Part shown: positions 63,736 to 64,000 of the stretch, in pieces
How the letters are laid out: every line of letters begins with the position of its first letter
Position numbering within the stretch: position 1 is the first letter of the stretch
Assembly (NCBI GenBank): GCA_027490145.1
Contig: JAIXYQ010000009.1
Span: forward strand, 62,001-126,000
Reading direction: 5' to 3'
DNA: 64,000 nucleotides
Source: Planctomycetaceae bacterium
GTDB lineage: Bacteria; Planctomycetota; Phycisphaerae; Phycisphaerales; SM1A02
Made by a program: the position numbers and the translations under genes
The notes under the pieces: model-generated
The model's input: only the letters and a program-made list of their open reading frames with translations
What the model was told of the DNA's origin: nothing
The model's database searches: none

Positions 63736-64000
63736 ATGCAACGCATGATGCAACGCCTCCAGCAGGATCGGGCCGCCGGCCGTGGCAGCCTGATGCCGTT
63801 CCTGACCGCCGGTTCCCCGTCCATCGAGGCCACCGTCGCGACGATCGTCACCCTGGACGGTCTGGGGGTGGCCGCCATCGAGATCGGGTTCCCCTTCAGC
63901 GATCCCATCGCGGATGGGCCGGTGATCGCGGCCAGCATGGACCGGGCGCTGCGCTCGGGGACCACCGTCGCGGCGATCGTCGACGCCATCCGTGACGTCA
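63736..64000 (+). CDS. trpA: tryptophan synthase alpha subunit (5' part)
   Basis: The gene runs off the right edge; 88 codons are visible. The start MQRMMQRLQQDRAAGRGSLM leads into LMPFLTAGSPSIEATVATI and the catalytic segment IEIGFPFSDPIADGPVIAAS, which holds the catalytic Glu and Asp of TrpA. It cleaves indole-3-glycerol phosphate to indole. It lies 15 bases after the CAU tRNA. No trpB is in view. Confidence 0.93.
   Translation, partial: MQRMMQRLQQDRAAGRGSLMPFLTAGSPSIEATVATIVTLDGLGVAAIEIGFPFSDPIADGPVIAASMDRALRSGTTVAAIVDAIRDV

Overview
This GC-rich window (roughly two thirds G+C by eye) looks like the chromosome of a planctomycete, most likely of the Phycisphaerae/Phycisphaerales. Pointers are the short basic protein family found in PVC bacteria (10410-10685), a dockerin-like C-terminal module of the kind found on very large Phycisphaerae exoproteins (3475-3939), a prepilin with a planctomycete-type N-terminus (35342-36388), the alternative GlmU-like protein (53580-54800), a very long SecA (about 1281 aa) with a SEC-C tail, and an IspG/Dxs isoprenoid pathway. 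The content is dense housekeeping sequence. I see no insertion sequence, prophage, CRISPR array or rRNA operon.

Layout. 1-4.2 kb: accB (partial) and accC, a class III aminotransferase, two gene remnants meeting head to head near 3465, and tRNA-Gly. 4.3-9.8 kb: a YqaE-type peptide, a TPR-recX-rhodanese operon, a lipoprotein, nth with a membrane protein, a TIM-barrel isomerase and acpS. 9.7-14.2 kb: a SPOR-like membrane protein, the small basic protein, a class I aminotransferase, a small lipoprotein and a metallophosphoesterase. 14.3-21.5 kb: a minus-strand operon (pyrF, solute-binding protein, DUF971, thioesterase), then cinA-folK and two envelope proteins, one with a thioredoxin domain. 21.5-25.3 kb: a giant FAD/Fe-S dehydrogenase, a response regulator and a 66-aa unknown. 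25.4-31.6 kb (minus): POT transporter, lipoprotein, amidohydrolase, dxs, ispA. 31.6-35.3 kb: ExbB/MotA-like protein, TraB/GumN-like protein and FHA-SpoIIE phosphatase. 35.3-45.4 kb: prepilin, ispG, nucleoside-type MFS, topA, miaA, pgk and a TlpA-TPR protein. 45.4-57.7 kb: rpe, accD, an lnt-HEAT fusion, then a cell-shape cluster (coiled-coil protein, 48-aa membrane peptide, mreBCD), the GlmU-like gene and polA. 57.8-64 kb: tRNA-Asp, tRNA-Lys, secA, a membrane-fused thiol-redox protein, a CAU tRNA and the start of trpA.

How the genes fit together. Acetyl-CoA carboxylase parts (accB, accC, accD) and acpS serve fatty-acid synthesis. ispA, dxs and ispG serve isoprenoid synthesis, including polyprenyl carrier lipid. 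mreBCD, the GlmU-like protein, lnt and secA serve envelope growth and protein export. Two TlpA-type thioredoxins and a CxxC membrane protein suggest envelope thiol chemistry.

The strongest non-textbook signals are these. (1) A recurrent TANNNT box lies exactly 6 (sometimes 7) nt before the start codon of about 14 genes, which predicts leaderless mRNAs; one divergent pair carries it as a perfect 12-bp inverted repeat. (2) The apolipoprotein N-acyltransferase is fused in frame to a HEAT-repeat domain, with a lipobox-like motif at the joint. (3) An unrecognised coiled-coil protein and a 48-aa membrane peptide sit at the head of the mreBCD cluster. All functional calls come from reading the sequence; no database search was run.
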